Below are positions 7,971 through 15,382 of a DNA stretch of 64,000 nucleotides, piece after piece. Under the pieces are notes generated by a model that had not been told where the DNA came from, did no database searches, and worked only from the letters and a program-made list of their open reading frames with translations. Position 1 is the stretch's first letter. The number at the start of each line of letters is the position of its first letter. Source of the stretch: Akkermansia sp. (GTDB lineage: Bacteria; Verrucomicrobiota; Verrucomicrobiia; Verrucomicrobiales; Akkermansiaceae); the NCBI GenBank assembly GCA_017472085.1, contig JAFUQZ010000021.1, forward strand, positions 52,078 to 116,077, in the 5' to 3' direction. The translations under genes and the position numbers were made by a program.

Positions 7971-8423
7971 ATGTACAATCGCGACGAAAAGACTCTGATT
8001 CTGTTCAAGCCGGACTGCGTCCGCAAGAACCTCTCCGGTGTGATTCTGCAGCGTCTGCTGGCTGAGGGCTTCCGCCTGCGCGGCATGAAGATGATGCAGC
8101 TGAATGATGAACTGCTGCGTGAGCACTATGGCCACATCATTGACCTGGTGATTGACGGCAAGCCGCTGTTCCCCACGCTCAATGCTTTCATGCAGAGCAG
8201 CCCCGTGGTGGCTCTGGTGCTTTCCGGTCCCGGGGTCATCACCCGCGTGCGCACCATCCTGGGGCCGACCAACTCCATGAAGGCCGACAAGGGCACTATC
8301 CGTGGTGATTTCGGTACGAACAGCATGCTGAATATCTGCCACGCATCCGATTCTCCCGAGAGCGCCGAGGTGGAAATCAAGCGCTTCTTCGCTGACAGTG
8401 AGCTTTTTGACAACGTGGACTGA
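7971..8423 (+). CDS. ndk: Nucleoside diphosphate kinase
   Basis: Transfers the gamma phosphate from NTPs to NDPs through a phospho-histidine. The 150-residue protein opens with DEKTLILFKPDCVRKN, contains GTIRGDFG and the active-site NICHASDS with catalytic His near residue 124. An in-frame extension upstream to 7917 exists but would overlap the promoter, so I place the start at the ATG at 7971. Convergent with the amidase pair; a shared terminator lies between. Confidence 0.96.
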   Translation: MYNRDEKTLILFKPDCVRKNLSGVILQRLLAEGFRLRGMKMMQLNDELLREHYGHIIDLVIDGKPLFPTLNAFMQSSPVVALVLSGPGVITRVRTILGPTNSMKADKGTIRGDFGTNSMLNICHASDSPESAEVEIKRFFADSELFDNVD

Positions 8424-8447
8424 CAGGTCTTCGTTCAGTTAATGACC

Positions 8448-8488
8448 AAAAAACCGCCCGTATCTCAGGATATCGGCGGTTTTTTTTG
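8448..8488. terminator. Bidirectional terminator between ndk and the amidase pair
   Basis: A GC-rich stem (ACCGCC at 8453-8458 with GGCGGT at 8475-8480, plus inner pairs) is flanked by six A on the left and eight T on the right, so it can terminate transcription in both directions. Confidence 0.88.
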
Positions 8489-8491
8489 CAA

Positions 8492-9604
8492 CTACCGCTT
8501 CCGGCGCCGCGAATTGGACTTTTTGCGTTGCGCCGGACGGCGTTTGCGGGGAGTGGATTTTTTGACGGATTCTGCCTTCTTTTTGGGCGGTTCCACCTTG
8601 GCCGGTTCGGCAGGGGGAGGAGGCGGCGGTGGGAGGGCTTTGAGCTGCGTTTCCGGGTTCATGACGGCGGCAAAGGCAGCAATACCATCGGCCAGTGCCA
8701 GAGCAAGCTTGCTCTGGTACTCATCGGAGTTGAGGCTCTCGGCTTCTTCCCTGTTGGTGGCATATCCCAGCTCCACCAGAGCCGCCGGGCAGCGCAATGA
8801 GCTGAGCAGGCTGTAGTTTACACGGCGGCAGCCTCCGTCCTTTGCTCCGGCCTTGCGGACGAGTGAGGATTGAAGCGCAGCGGAGAGAGCAGCATTGGCC
8901 GCATCATGTTCATTGGCGGGGCGTTCCGTTTCTCCGGGGGCTGCGGGGGCCACGGTGTAGGTTTCTATCCCGCTCACATCACTACGGCCGCAGTTGAGGT
9001 GGAGGCTGAGGAAAAGAGCATCCGTTGCCTGATTTGCCAGGTCTACACGGGATTGGTCTGATACGTGCTGATTCACCTCGCGGGTGAGTTTTACTTCTAA
9101 CCCCCGCTGGCGAAGTTCTCCGGCCAGCTTGCCCGCCACCATGAGCGCGACATGGGCTTCGCGCGCATAGTCGGTGACGGTGCCCGAATCATGTCCGCCG
9201 TGGCCGGGGTCAATGACCACGGTTTTGATGGCGCGTCTGTTCGCGATATAGGTGGGGCGAAGCACCGGGTCTATCAGCTTCAGCAAGTCTGTTTTGGAAA
9301 CGAGAATATCGCCCTTGTCATCCGGCCGTGTGGGGTGGCTGAGGGTACAGCGCAGTCCGTGGATACTTACTACCCGCGGACCGGGCCCGAAAATGAGGGT
9401 GACAGTTCCGTTGCCGACGGCTCGTGTGCCGCTGCCTTTCGGCTGGGCAATCGGCATGAGTTTGTAGAAGCTGCGGATGTCTTCCAGGGAGACGTAGCCT
9501 ACGTTTTCCACGCTGGTGGTGCTCCACATGCCACCATCAGCTGTCACAGCAGAGCCGGGCAGTATCAGACCTGCCAGACCGAGAAGCAGAAAGATCGATT
9601 TCAT
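8492..9604 (-). CDS. N-acetylmuramoyl-L-alanine amidase (Amidase_3), second of a tandem pair, with Pro-rich basic tail
   Basis: Periplasmic zinc amidase that cleaves the lactyl-amide bond between MurNAc and the stem peptide. The 370 residues begin with a signal peptide (MKSIFLLLGLAGL...), then a domain of about 100 residues shared with its neighbour, then the catalytic domain: DPGHGGHDSG (zinc His), REAHVAL (zinc Glu), LSLHLN (zinc His) and VELGYATN (catalytic Glu). After the catalytic core comes a run of seven Pro and a highly basic Lys/Arg tail of about 35 residues, unusual for this family and possibly an anionic-polymer (wall or DNA) anchor. The start overlaps the stop of the upstream amidase by 4 nt, so the two are translationally coupled. 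Confidence 0.9.
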   Translation of the reverse strand: MKSIFLLLGLAGLILPGSAVTADGGMWSTTSVENVGYVSLEDIRSFYKLMPIAQPKGSGTRAVGNGTVTLIFGPGPRVVSIHGLRCTLSHPTRPDDKGDILVSKTDLLKLIDPVLRPTYIANRRAIKTVVIDPGHGGHDSGTVTDYAREAHVALMVAGKLAGELRQRGLEVKLTREVNQHVSDQSRVDLANQATDALFLSLHLNCGRSDVSGIETYTVAPAAPGETERPANEHDAANAALSAALQSSLVRKAGAKDGGCRRVNYSLLSSLRCPAALVELGYATNREEAESLNSDEYQSKLALALADGIAAFAAVMNPETQLKALPPPPPPPAEPAKVEPPKKKAESVKKSTPRKRRPAQRKKSNSRRRKR

Positions 9605-10710
9605 CCCCGCTTGTTCCCTTTCTTGTTGCGGGAACCAATGGTGGCGTTGCCCATCCGTGAGCCGGATACACTGGTGCGGACGCGACCGCTGCTGCTTTTC
9701 CGGGAGGAGGCAACGCGGCTGTTGCTGCCGGGACTCTTTCGGCAGACGACGCTGCTGTAGCCCAGAATACCCTCGCAAATGCTTTTCGCCAGCTTGTCCT
9801 GGTATTTGGAGCTGGAGATGAGACGCCCCTCCTCCGGGTTGGAGACAAAGCCTCCTTCAAAGAGGATGGCCGGTCGCTCAATTGTGCAGAGTACGGAGAA
9901 GCGGGCGCGCTGGATGCCGCGGTCGGTGGCTTTGGTGCTCTTGATGGCGCGGCTGTGGATGGCCGTTGCCAGCGCGATGTTCTCACTGTCCTGGTCGTTG
10001 CCGGCCAAATCGGCCATGCGGCGGGTACGGGCAAAGGGAGAGGTGGTACCGTGCGGTGCCAGGGTGAAAGTCTCTATGCCCTCTGCTGCGCGCCGGCCGG
10101 AGTTGTGGTGGATGCTCACAAAGATGGAGTCCGGGCAACGGTTGGCAATGGCAACACGCTGCTGGAGGGTCAGGAACACATCTGTATCGCGGGTCATGAC
10201 AACCCGATATCCCTGTTCGCGGAGAAGTTTACGCAGCTTCAGGGCCACCGCCAGATTGCAGTCCTTTTCCCGGGCGTAGGGACTCACGGCTCCGGCATCG
10301 TGCCCGCCGTGACCGGGGTCAATCACCACGGTTCGCAGAATCCCGGCGTTTTTGGAAAAGCGCGGCCGCAGCACCGGATCCACCAGCTTGCTCACATCCG
10401 TGCTGGATATCATCAGTCGCCCTGCGTAGGTGCGAATCGGGTAGGAAAGCACATACCGATAATTATTCACATAGAAATCCTGGTGGTTGTTGCGCAGGGA
10501 AATGCGGTGTTCACCCTGATAGGCCAGCATGTTTCCCTTGGCTGCAGCGGGACGCAGATTGTAATTGCGACACACATCTGAAAGTCGTACATATTCCACA
10601 CCGTCAATGGATTCTGTATTGTAGACATCCTGTGCTGCGACACGCCCGCACAGACACACCAGCAGTGCCAGTGTGACCATCAGCCATTGCTTCATGTGAT
10701 GAAATCCCAT
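9601..10710 (-). CDS. N-acetylmuramoyl-L-alanine amidase (Amidase_3), first of a tandem pair
   Basis: Paralogue of the downstream amidase with the same plan: signal peptide, a roughly 100-residue N-terminal region (VEYVRLSDVCRNYNLRP..., SYPIRTYAGRLMISSTDVSKLVDPVLRP shared with the neighbour), and the catalytic domain with DPGHGGHDAG, EKDCNLAVALKL, SIHHN and FEGGFVSN. The C-terminal tail of about 45 residues is Ser/Arg/Gly-rich and basic. The ATG at 10710 lies only 11 nt below a -10 box; an internal ATG at 10695 gives a cleaner signal peptide, so the start is open between the two. Probably a cell-division or wall-remodelling enzyme. Confidence 0.9.
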   Translation of the reverse strand: MGFHHMKQWLMVTLALLVCLCGRVAAQDVYNTESIDGVEYVRLSDVCRNYNLRPAAAKGNMLAYQGEHRISLRNNHQDFYVNNYRYVLSYPIRTYAGRLMISSTDVSKLVDPVLRPRFSKNAGILRTVVIDPGHGGHDAGAVSPYAREKDCNLAVALKLRKLLREQGYRVVMTRDTDVFLTLQQRVAIANRCPDSIFVSIHHNSGRRAAEGIETFTLAPHGTTSPFARTRRMADLAGNDQDSENIALATAIHSRAIKSTKATDRGIQRARFSVLCTIERPAILFEGGFVSNPEEGRLISSSKYQDKLAKSICEGILGYSSVVCRKSPGSNSRVASSRKSSSGRVRTSVSGSRMGNATIGSRNKKGNKRG

Positions 10711-10721
10711 AGGTTATTTTC

Positions 10722-10750
10722 AGTCTAGCATTTTCATCCCCATGGCACAA
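10722..10750 (-). promoter_or_regulatory. Promoter of the amidase pair
   Basis: On the minus strand TTGTGC (10745-10750), 17-nt spacer, TAGACT (10722-10727). The -10 ends 11 nt before the ATG at 10710, so the mRNA would be nearly leaderless. Confidence 0.6.
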
Positions 10751-10826
10751 GCGGAAAATCTGCAATGACGGAAAGAAAAACCGCCGATTTCCGAAGAAAT
10801 CGACGGTGAAGTGCATTACCTTGAAG

Positions 10827-10914
10827 CGGAGAGAGTGGGATTCGAACCCACGGTGACATCTCTGCCACGCTCGATTTCGAGTCGAGTGCCTTAGACCAAC
10901 TCAGCCATCTCTCC
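10827..10914 (-). tRNA. tRNA-Ser, anticodon CGA
   Basis: The minus strand folds as an 88-nt class II tRNA: acceptor GGAGAGA/TCTCTCC, D arm TGGCTGAGTTGG, anticodon stem CTCGA/TCGAG around loop CTCGAAA (anticodon CGA, reading UCG), a long variable arm and the T arm GTGGGTTCGAATCCCAC. The discriminator is G, as in serine tRNAs. The 3' CCA is not encoded. Confidence 0.95.
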
Positions 10915-11018
10915 TTGCCCTTGTCTTGAGGGGCTGCAGAAGCAGCGCGGGGATTTTGCCTTTTTCTTTCTCATCTGTCAAGCAAAATTGCTTGAAAAAG
11001 CCAATAAGATAAGAGAAA

Positions 11019-11047
11019 GCACCTGCGCCGCAGTTGCGGGCAGGTGC
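11019..11047 (-). terminator. Terminator of the transketolase gene
   Basis: On the minus strand, stem GCACCTGC/GCAGGTGC (11040-11047 with 11019-11026) followed by TTTCTCTT, about 22 nt after the tkt stop. Confidence 0.7.
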
Positions 11048-11069
11048 GGAAAGAACTCGTCGGATGAAA

Positions 11070-13079
11070 TCAGGCCAGGGATTTGGCGGTGGCCACAATG
11101 TTGTCCACATTCATGCCGAGGTCGTGCAGAACGACATCACCGGGGGCAGAGAAGCCGAAATCATCAATGCTGATGATGGCGCCCTGCGGGCCGACGTAGC
11201 GATACCAGAGGTCGCGCTTGCCGGCTTCCACGGAGATGCGGCGGGTGCAGGCCGCCGGCAGGATTTCTTCCTGATACTCCGGGGTCTGCAGGTTGAAGCG
11301 GAACATGGAGGGCATGGAGACCACGCGCACGTCATCACCCAGCTGCTGTGCGGCCTGAAGCGCGAGGATGACCTCTGAGCCGGAGGCAATGATGATGAGG
11401 CCGGGTTTCTCGGTCTTTTCCTTCAGGGCGATGTAGGCACCCTTGCGTACACCCTTGCGGCGCACATCGGCGGGAATCTCGGCCACGGAGGCCAGGCTGG
11501 GCACGTTCTGGCGGGTGAGGATGAGGGCGGTCGGCCCCTGGCGGCGGCGCATGGCGCACATCCAGGCTCCGGCGGTTTCCTCTTCATCAGCGGGTCGGAT
11601 GACGTCCAGATTCGGGATGACGCGCAGGCCGGTGACGGTTTCCACGGGCTGGTGGGTGGGGCCGTCCTCGCCCACGGCCACGGAATCGTGGGTCAGCACG
11701 TAGGTGACGGGCAGGTGACTGAGCGCAGCCACGCGGATGGAGGCGCGCATGTAGTCCACAAACACGCAGAAGGTGCCGGCGGAGACGCGGAAGAGGCCGT
11801 CGTAGGCGATGCCGTTGCAGATGGCGCCCATGGCGTGCTCGCGGATGCCGAACCAGAAGTTGCGGCCTGCATAGTTGTCGGCAGAGAAGTCACCGGCACC
11901 CTCCAGATAGTTCTTGTTGGAGGAGAAGAGGTCTGCGCTGGTGGAGAGCAGCCCGGGGCAGGCGGCGCCGATGGCGTTCTGAACCACGGAGCCGGAAGCG
12001 CGGGTGGCCAGTTTTGCACCAGGGGCAAACTCAGGAATCATGTCTCCGCTCTTGCAGCAGCAGAGACCGTTGGCGGCCAAATCAATGCCGGCGTCCAGCT
12101 CGGCAGCTTTGTCCGGGTTGGCGGTGCGCCAGGCTTCGTAGGTGGCTTTCCATTCGGCGTAGGAGGCCTCGCGGGCAGCCTTCACCTCTGCCATGTAGGC
12201 GCGCACCTCGTCAGAGACGTAGTACTGCACATCGGTGGGCAGCCCCCAGTTGGCGTGAGCCTCTGCCCACAGCTTGGCGCCGCCTTCACCATGCCCCTTG
12301 GTTGTGCCTTCGAATCCGGGCACACCCTTGGCGATGATGGTCTTGGCGATGATGAGTTTCGGGCGGCCGTTCTTTTCCAGACTGCACACGCGCAGGGTGC
12401 TGTCCACGGCGGCCATGTCATTGCCGTCGATGGTGAAGGTGTCCCAGCCCTGGGCGGTGAAGCAGGCGGCGATGTCATCCACCTGGGTCTTTTCGATGGG
12501 GGCATCCAGGGTGATGCCGTTGGCATCATAGATGAGGATGAGGTTATCCAGCTTCAGCGTGCCGGCAATGGCGGCAGCCTCACGGCAGATGCCTTCCTGG
12601 ATGCAGCCGTCACCGGCCAGGCAGTAGATGTTCTGGGAGAAGATTTCGTGCTCCGGGGTGTTGTAGCGGGCGGCGGCGTGCTTGGCAGAGATGGCGAAGC
12701 CCACGGCATTGGCCACGCCCTGACCCAGCGGGCCGGTGGTGCATTCCACACCGGGGCAGCATTTGTATTCCGGGTGACCGGGAGTGTTGGAACCCTTGGC
12801 GCGGAATGCCTTCACATCATCCATGGTGACACCGAAACCGCTCAGATGCAGCCAGGCATACAGGAACATGGAGCCGTGACCGCCGGAGAGGATGAATCGG
12901 TCACGATTGATCCAGCGGGGCTCGGAGGGGTTGATGCTGAGGAGGTCGCCGTAGAGCACGGCGCCGATTTCTGCGCAACCCAGAGGCAGCCCCATGTGGC
13001 CGGAAGCTTTGTCGAAAATTGCATCGATGGCAAGACCACGGGCCTGATTGGCTGCTTTCTGTAAAATTTCGGAGTTCAT
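11070..13079 (-). CDS. tkt: Transketolase
   Basis: Thiamine-diphosphate enzyme that moves two-carbon ketol units in the non-oxidative pentose phosphate pathway. The 669-residue length matches full-size transketolases. Visible features: SGHMGLPLGCAEIGAVLY near the N terminus, GHGSMFLYAWLHLSG, the ThDP/Mg motif GDGCIQEGICREAAAIAG...YDANGITLD near residues 155-190, the Pyr-domain region FGIREHAMGAICNG, and HDSVAVGEDGPTHQPVE. It is monocistronic, with a strong promoter whose -10 lies only 9 nt before the ATG and a terminator downstream. Confidence 0.96.
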   Translation of the reverse strand: MNSEILQKAANQARGLAIDAIFDKASGHMGLPLGCAEIGAVLYGDLLSINPSEPRWINRDRFILSGGHGSMFLYAWLHLSGFGVTMDDVKAFRAKGSNTPGHPEYKCCPGVECTTGPLGQGVANAVGFAISAKHAAARYNTPEHEIFSQNIYCLAGDGCIQEGICREAAAIAGTLKLDNLILIYDANGITLDAPIEKTQVDDIAACFTAQGWDTFTIDGNDMAAVDSTLRVCSLEKNGRPKLIIAKTIIAKGVPGFEGTTKGHGEGGAKLWAEAHANWGLPTDVQYYVSDEVRAYMAEVKAAREASYAEWKATYEAWRTANPDKAAELDAGIDLAANGLCCCKSGDMIPEFAPGAKLATRASGSVVQNAIGAACPGLLSTSADLFSSNKNYLEGAGDFSADNYAGRNFWFGIREHAMGAICNGIAYDGLFRVSAGTFCVFVDYMRASIRVAALSHLPVTYVLTHDSVAVGEDGPTHQPVETVTGLRVIPNLDVIRPADEEETAGAWMCAMRRRQGPTALILTRQNVPSLASVAEIPADVRRKGVRKGAYIALKEKTEKPGLIIIASGSEVILALQAAQQLGDDVRVVSMPSMFRFNLQTPEYQEEILPAACTRRISVEAGKRDLWYRYVGPQGAIISIDDFGFSAPGDVVLHDLGMNVDNIVATAKSLA

Positions 13080-13088
13080 GCTGGTGGG

Positions 13089-13118
13089 ATTATACCAGAA
13101 TAGAGCCGGATTTGTAAA
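13089..13118 (-). promoter_or_regulatory. Promoter of tkt
   Basis: On the minus strand TTTACA (13113-13118), 18-nt spacer, perfect TATAAT (13089-13094). Only 9 nt separate the -10 from the ATG at 13079, so the transcript should start at or next to the start codon. Confidence 0.75.
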
Positions 13119-13214
13119 GTAAAATGCCTGTTATATCGGGCATTTCGGGGGAAAAAGCACCCCGGCTGCGCCTTGTCGGGCAGTCGAGGTGTGAAAATGA
13201 GGTGGTTTGCAGAA

Positions 13215-15269
13215 TCAGTCTTTCTTTTTGTCCTGCTTCGGGGCAGGAGCGGCGTAGACCTTGATTTCTGCTGCGGAGACACCCTTGCCCTCCACGGAGC
13301 GGGTGCCGGTGAAGCGGATGTAGCGGGCTTTTCTGGTCTTGAACTGCTCCGTCAGCTCGATGGGATTGGCGCGCAGGTTGGAGAACTCGCCCTCTGCCAC
13401 TGTGGTCCATTTTTTGCCGTGAAGGCTCACCTCGCAGATGAAGCGATCCGTCATGTCCTGCACGCTGCCATCCTGGCGGGGGAGGTAGGAGAAAGCGTTG
13501 ATGAAGAAAGGCTCCTGCATGTCGATGGTGATGGAGGCCGGGGCTTTGGCCGCCTCCCAGATGGTGGAGGGGTCACCGTCTATGGATTCTTTGCCCGGGC
13601 CTTCACAGCTCCATCCGCTGCGGTTGATGCCGAAGAGGACGGAGGTCACGGAGGAGACGTTGCCCTCTGCATCCACATAAACAGCCTTGACGGGGTGTGT
13701 AGGGGCTTTGTCCAACCGGGCTTCGCCTGTGAACACCGGGGAATTCGGCCCGGGGTTGCTGCCATCGGTGGTGTAGTGGATGGTCATACCCTCCTGCGGG
13801 GTGATGAGGAGCTTGTTGTCCTCGCGGGAAATTTCCGGCTTGGGCATTTGAACGGGCATGCGCAGCAGGGAGAGTTCGCTGATGCAGGGGCAGGCGCGGG
13901 AGCCGGTGATGGTGAGCCGCACGGCATCAGCCGTGACCGGGGCAGCGAGCTTTCGCATGACCTGGTTGCCGATGGTCTGACCGGCATCGTCTATCACCTG
14001 CCACTGTCCGTTCACGCGGGCTTCCAGTTTGAAGCCGGTGACGCGCTGGCCCAGTCGAATCTGCTCGCGGAGGCGCACCACATCAAAGGTGGTGGGCTTT
14101 TGCAGCGTGATTTCCAGCGAGCCTGTGGTGGTGCCGTCATTCGGGCACCAGTAGCTCTCAATATCACCGTCCGTGAGGCGGTCTGCACCGAACTGCGGGT
14201 CGTTGCCGCGCACCTCGGAGGCGGTGGCTGCAGCGCCCAGCGCGTAGTCCGTGGCCAGGAGACGCCGCCGGTTCTCGCCAAAGGTGAGCAGGCTTTCCAC
14301 ATCTGCGGGGTCGAGTCTGCCCTCGCGGTTGGGGGCTACATTGAGGATGAGGTTGGCTCCGCGGCCCACGCTGTCCAGGTACACCTGCATGAGATGCTCC
14401 GGAGTCTTGACCCGGGTTTCCTGGCCGGGGTGCCAGAACCATCCGGCATGGTTGATGGGTGTATCACCCTCCAGCGACAGCCACTTTTCCTGTGGGGTGT
14501 CTTTGTTGATGAGATTCCAGCAGGGGTATTTCACGTGGCCCTTTTCCGAGCCGCCCCAGGTGACGTCTCCCCGGCTCGCGGCGCCCCAGATGATGCAGTC
14601 CGGCTGCAGGCGGCGGATGAGCTTGACGACGCGGGCGAAATCATAGTAATCGTCGGCCTTGCCGATGTTGCGGTGTTCGCGGGCGCCACCGTAGTAGCCA
14701 TCGCCGCCGTTGGCGCCGTCGAACCAGATTTCAAAGATGGGACCGTAGTTGGTGAGGAGCTCTGTAATCTGTTTGTAGTAAACATTCAGGTAGCCCTTTT
14801 TGCCGTATTCACCACAGTTGCGATCCCAGGGGGAGAGGTAGGTGCCGAACTTGATGCCGTATTTTTTGCATGCGGCGGCAAACTCTTTCACCACATCGCC
14901 CTTACCGTTTTTCCAGGGGGACTGGGTGATGTTGTGCTTTGTGGATTTGGTGGGCCATGCGCACCAGCCGTCATGGTGCTTGGCGGTGTAAATCATGCCC
15001 GTCATGCCCGCATCCCGGAAGGTGCGGATGATGGGGTCGGCATCAAATTGGGTCGGGTTGAACAGCTGCGGGCTTTCGTCTCCGTAGCCCCATTCCTTGT
15101 TGGTATAGGTGTTGAGGCTGAAGTGAACGAAGGCATACCATTCCATCCTCAGCCAGTCAACCTGTTGGTTGGTGGGGGTGGCACCGCAGGGTTTGGGCGG
15201 GGTGGCAGCTGTGGTGGTCTGGCCGCAAAGAGCGGCCAGCAGGGCCAAGGGCATGAGGAGTTTCTTCAT
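13215..15269 (-). CDS. Secreted alpha-L-fucosidase (GH29) with carbohydrate-binding modules
   Basis: Removes alpha-linked fucose from glycans, here plausibly host mucin. The 684 residues comprise a signal peptide (1-20), a GH29 catalytic barrel (about 25-345) with YTAKHHDGWCAWPTKST and the nucleophile Asp in EIWFDGANG (about residue 184), a F5/8-type discoidin module (about 350-470), a beta-hexosaminidase-C-like module (NKLLITPQEGMTIHYTTDGSNPG, about 480-550) and a second F5/8 module (about 560-675). The C terminus is Lys/Asp-rich. Transcription starts from its own promoter with a 60-nt leader containing a hairpin. The periplasm or cell surface is the expected location. Confidence 0.93.
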   Translation of the reverse strand: MKKLLMPLALLAALCGQTTTAATPPKPCGATPTNQQVDWLRMEWYAFVHFSLNTYTNKEWGYGDESPQLFNPTQFDADPIIRTFRDAGMTGMIYTAKHHDGWCAWPTKSTKHNITQSPWKNGKGDVVKEFAAACKKYGIKFGTYLSPWDRNCGEYGKKGYLNVYYKQITELLTNYGPIFEIWFDGANGGDGYYGGAREHRNIGKADDYYDFARVVKLIRRLQPDCIIWGAASRGDVTWGGSEKGHVKYPCWNLINKDTPQEKWLSLEGDTPINHAGWFWHPGQETRVKTPEHLMQVYLDSVGRGANLILNVAPNREGRLDPADVESLLTFGENRRRLLATDYALGAAATASEVRGNDPQFGADRLTDGDIESYWCPNDGTTTGSLEITLQKPTTFDVVRLREQIRLGQRVTGFKLEARVNGQWQVIDDAGQTIGNQVMRKLAAPVTADAVRLTITGSRACPCISELSLLRMPVQMPKPEISREDNKLLITPQEGMTIHYTTDGSNPGPNSPVFTGEARLDKAPTHPVKAVYVDAEGNVSSVTSVLFGINRSGWSCEGPGKESIDGDPSTIWEAAKAPASITIDMQEPFFINAFSYLPRQDGSVQDMTDRFICEVSLHGKKWTTVAEGEFSNLRANPIELTEQFKTRKARYIRFTGTRSVEGKGVSAAEIKVYAAPAPKQDKKKD

Positions 15270-15300
15270 GGTTGGTCGTTATTCGGGGATTCGGTGGTGT

Positions 15301-15361
15301 GATGCCGTACCGCGCGGCATCACCTGTTGCGGCTTATAGCATATTATTAACCACAGGTCAA
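15301..15361 (-). promoter_or_regulatory. Promoter and leader hairpin of the GH29 gene
   Basis: On the minus strand TTGACC (15356-15361), 17-nt spacer, TATAAG (15333-15338). The leader contains the stem GATGCCG/CGGCATC (15301-15307 with 15315-15321), which might be a regulatory or mRNA-stabilising structure. Confidence 0.65.
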
Positions 15362-15382
15362 GTAGGTAATTCCGGATATCAC

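Noticed and set aside
13173..15302. 709-codon plus-strand frame opposite the fucosidase gene
   Set aside because: Antisense shadow; the minus-strand GH29 gene has a signal peptide, active-site motif and promoter.
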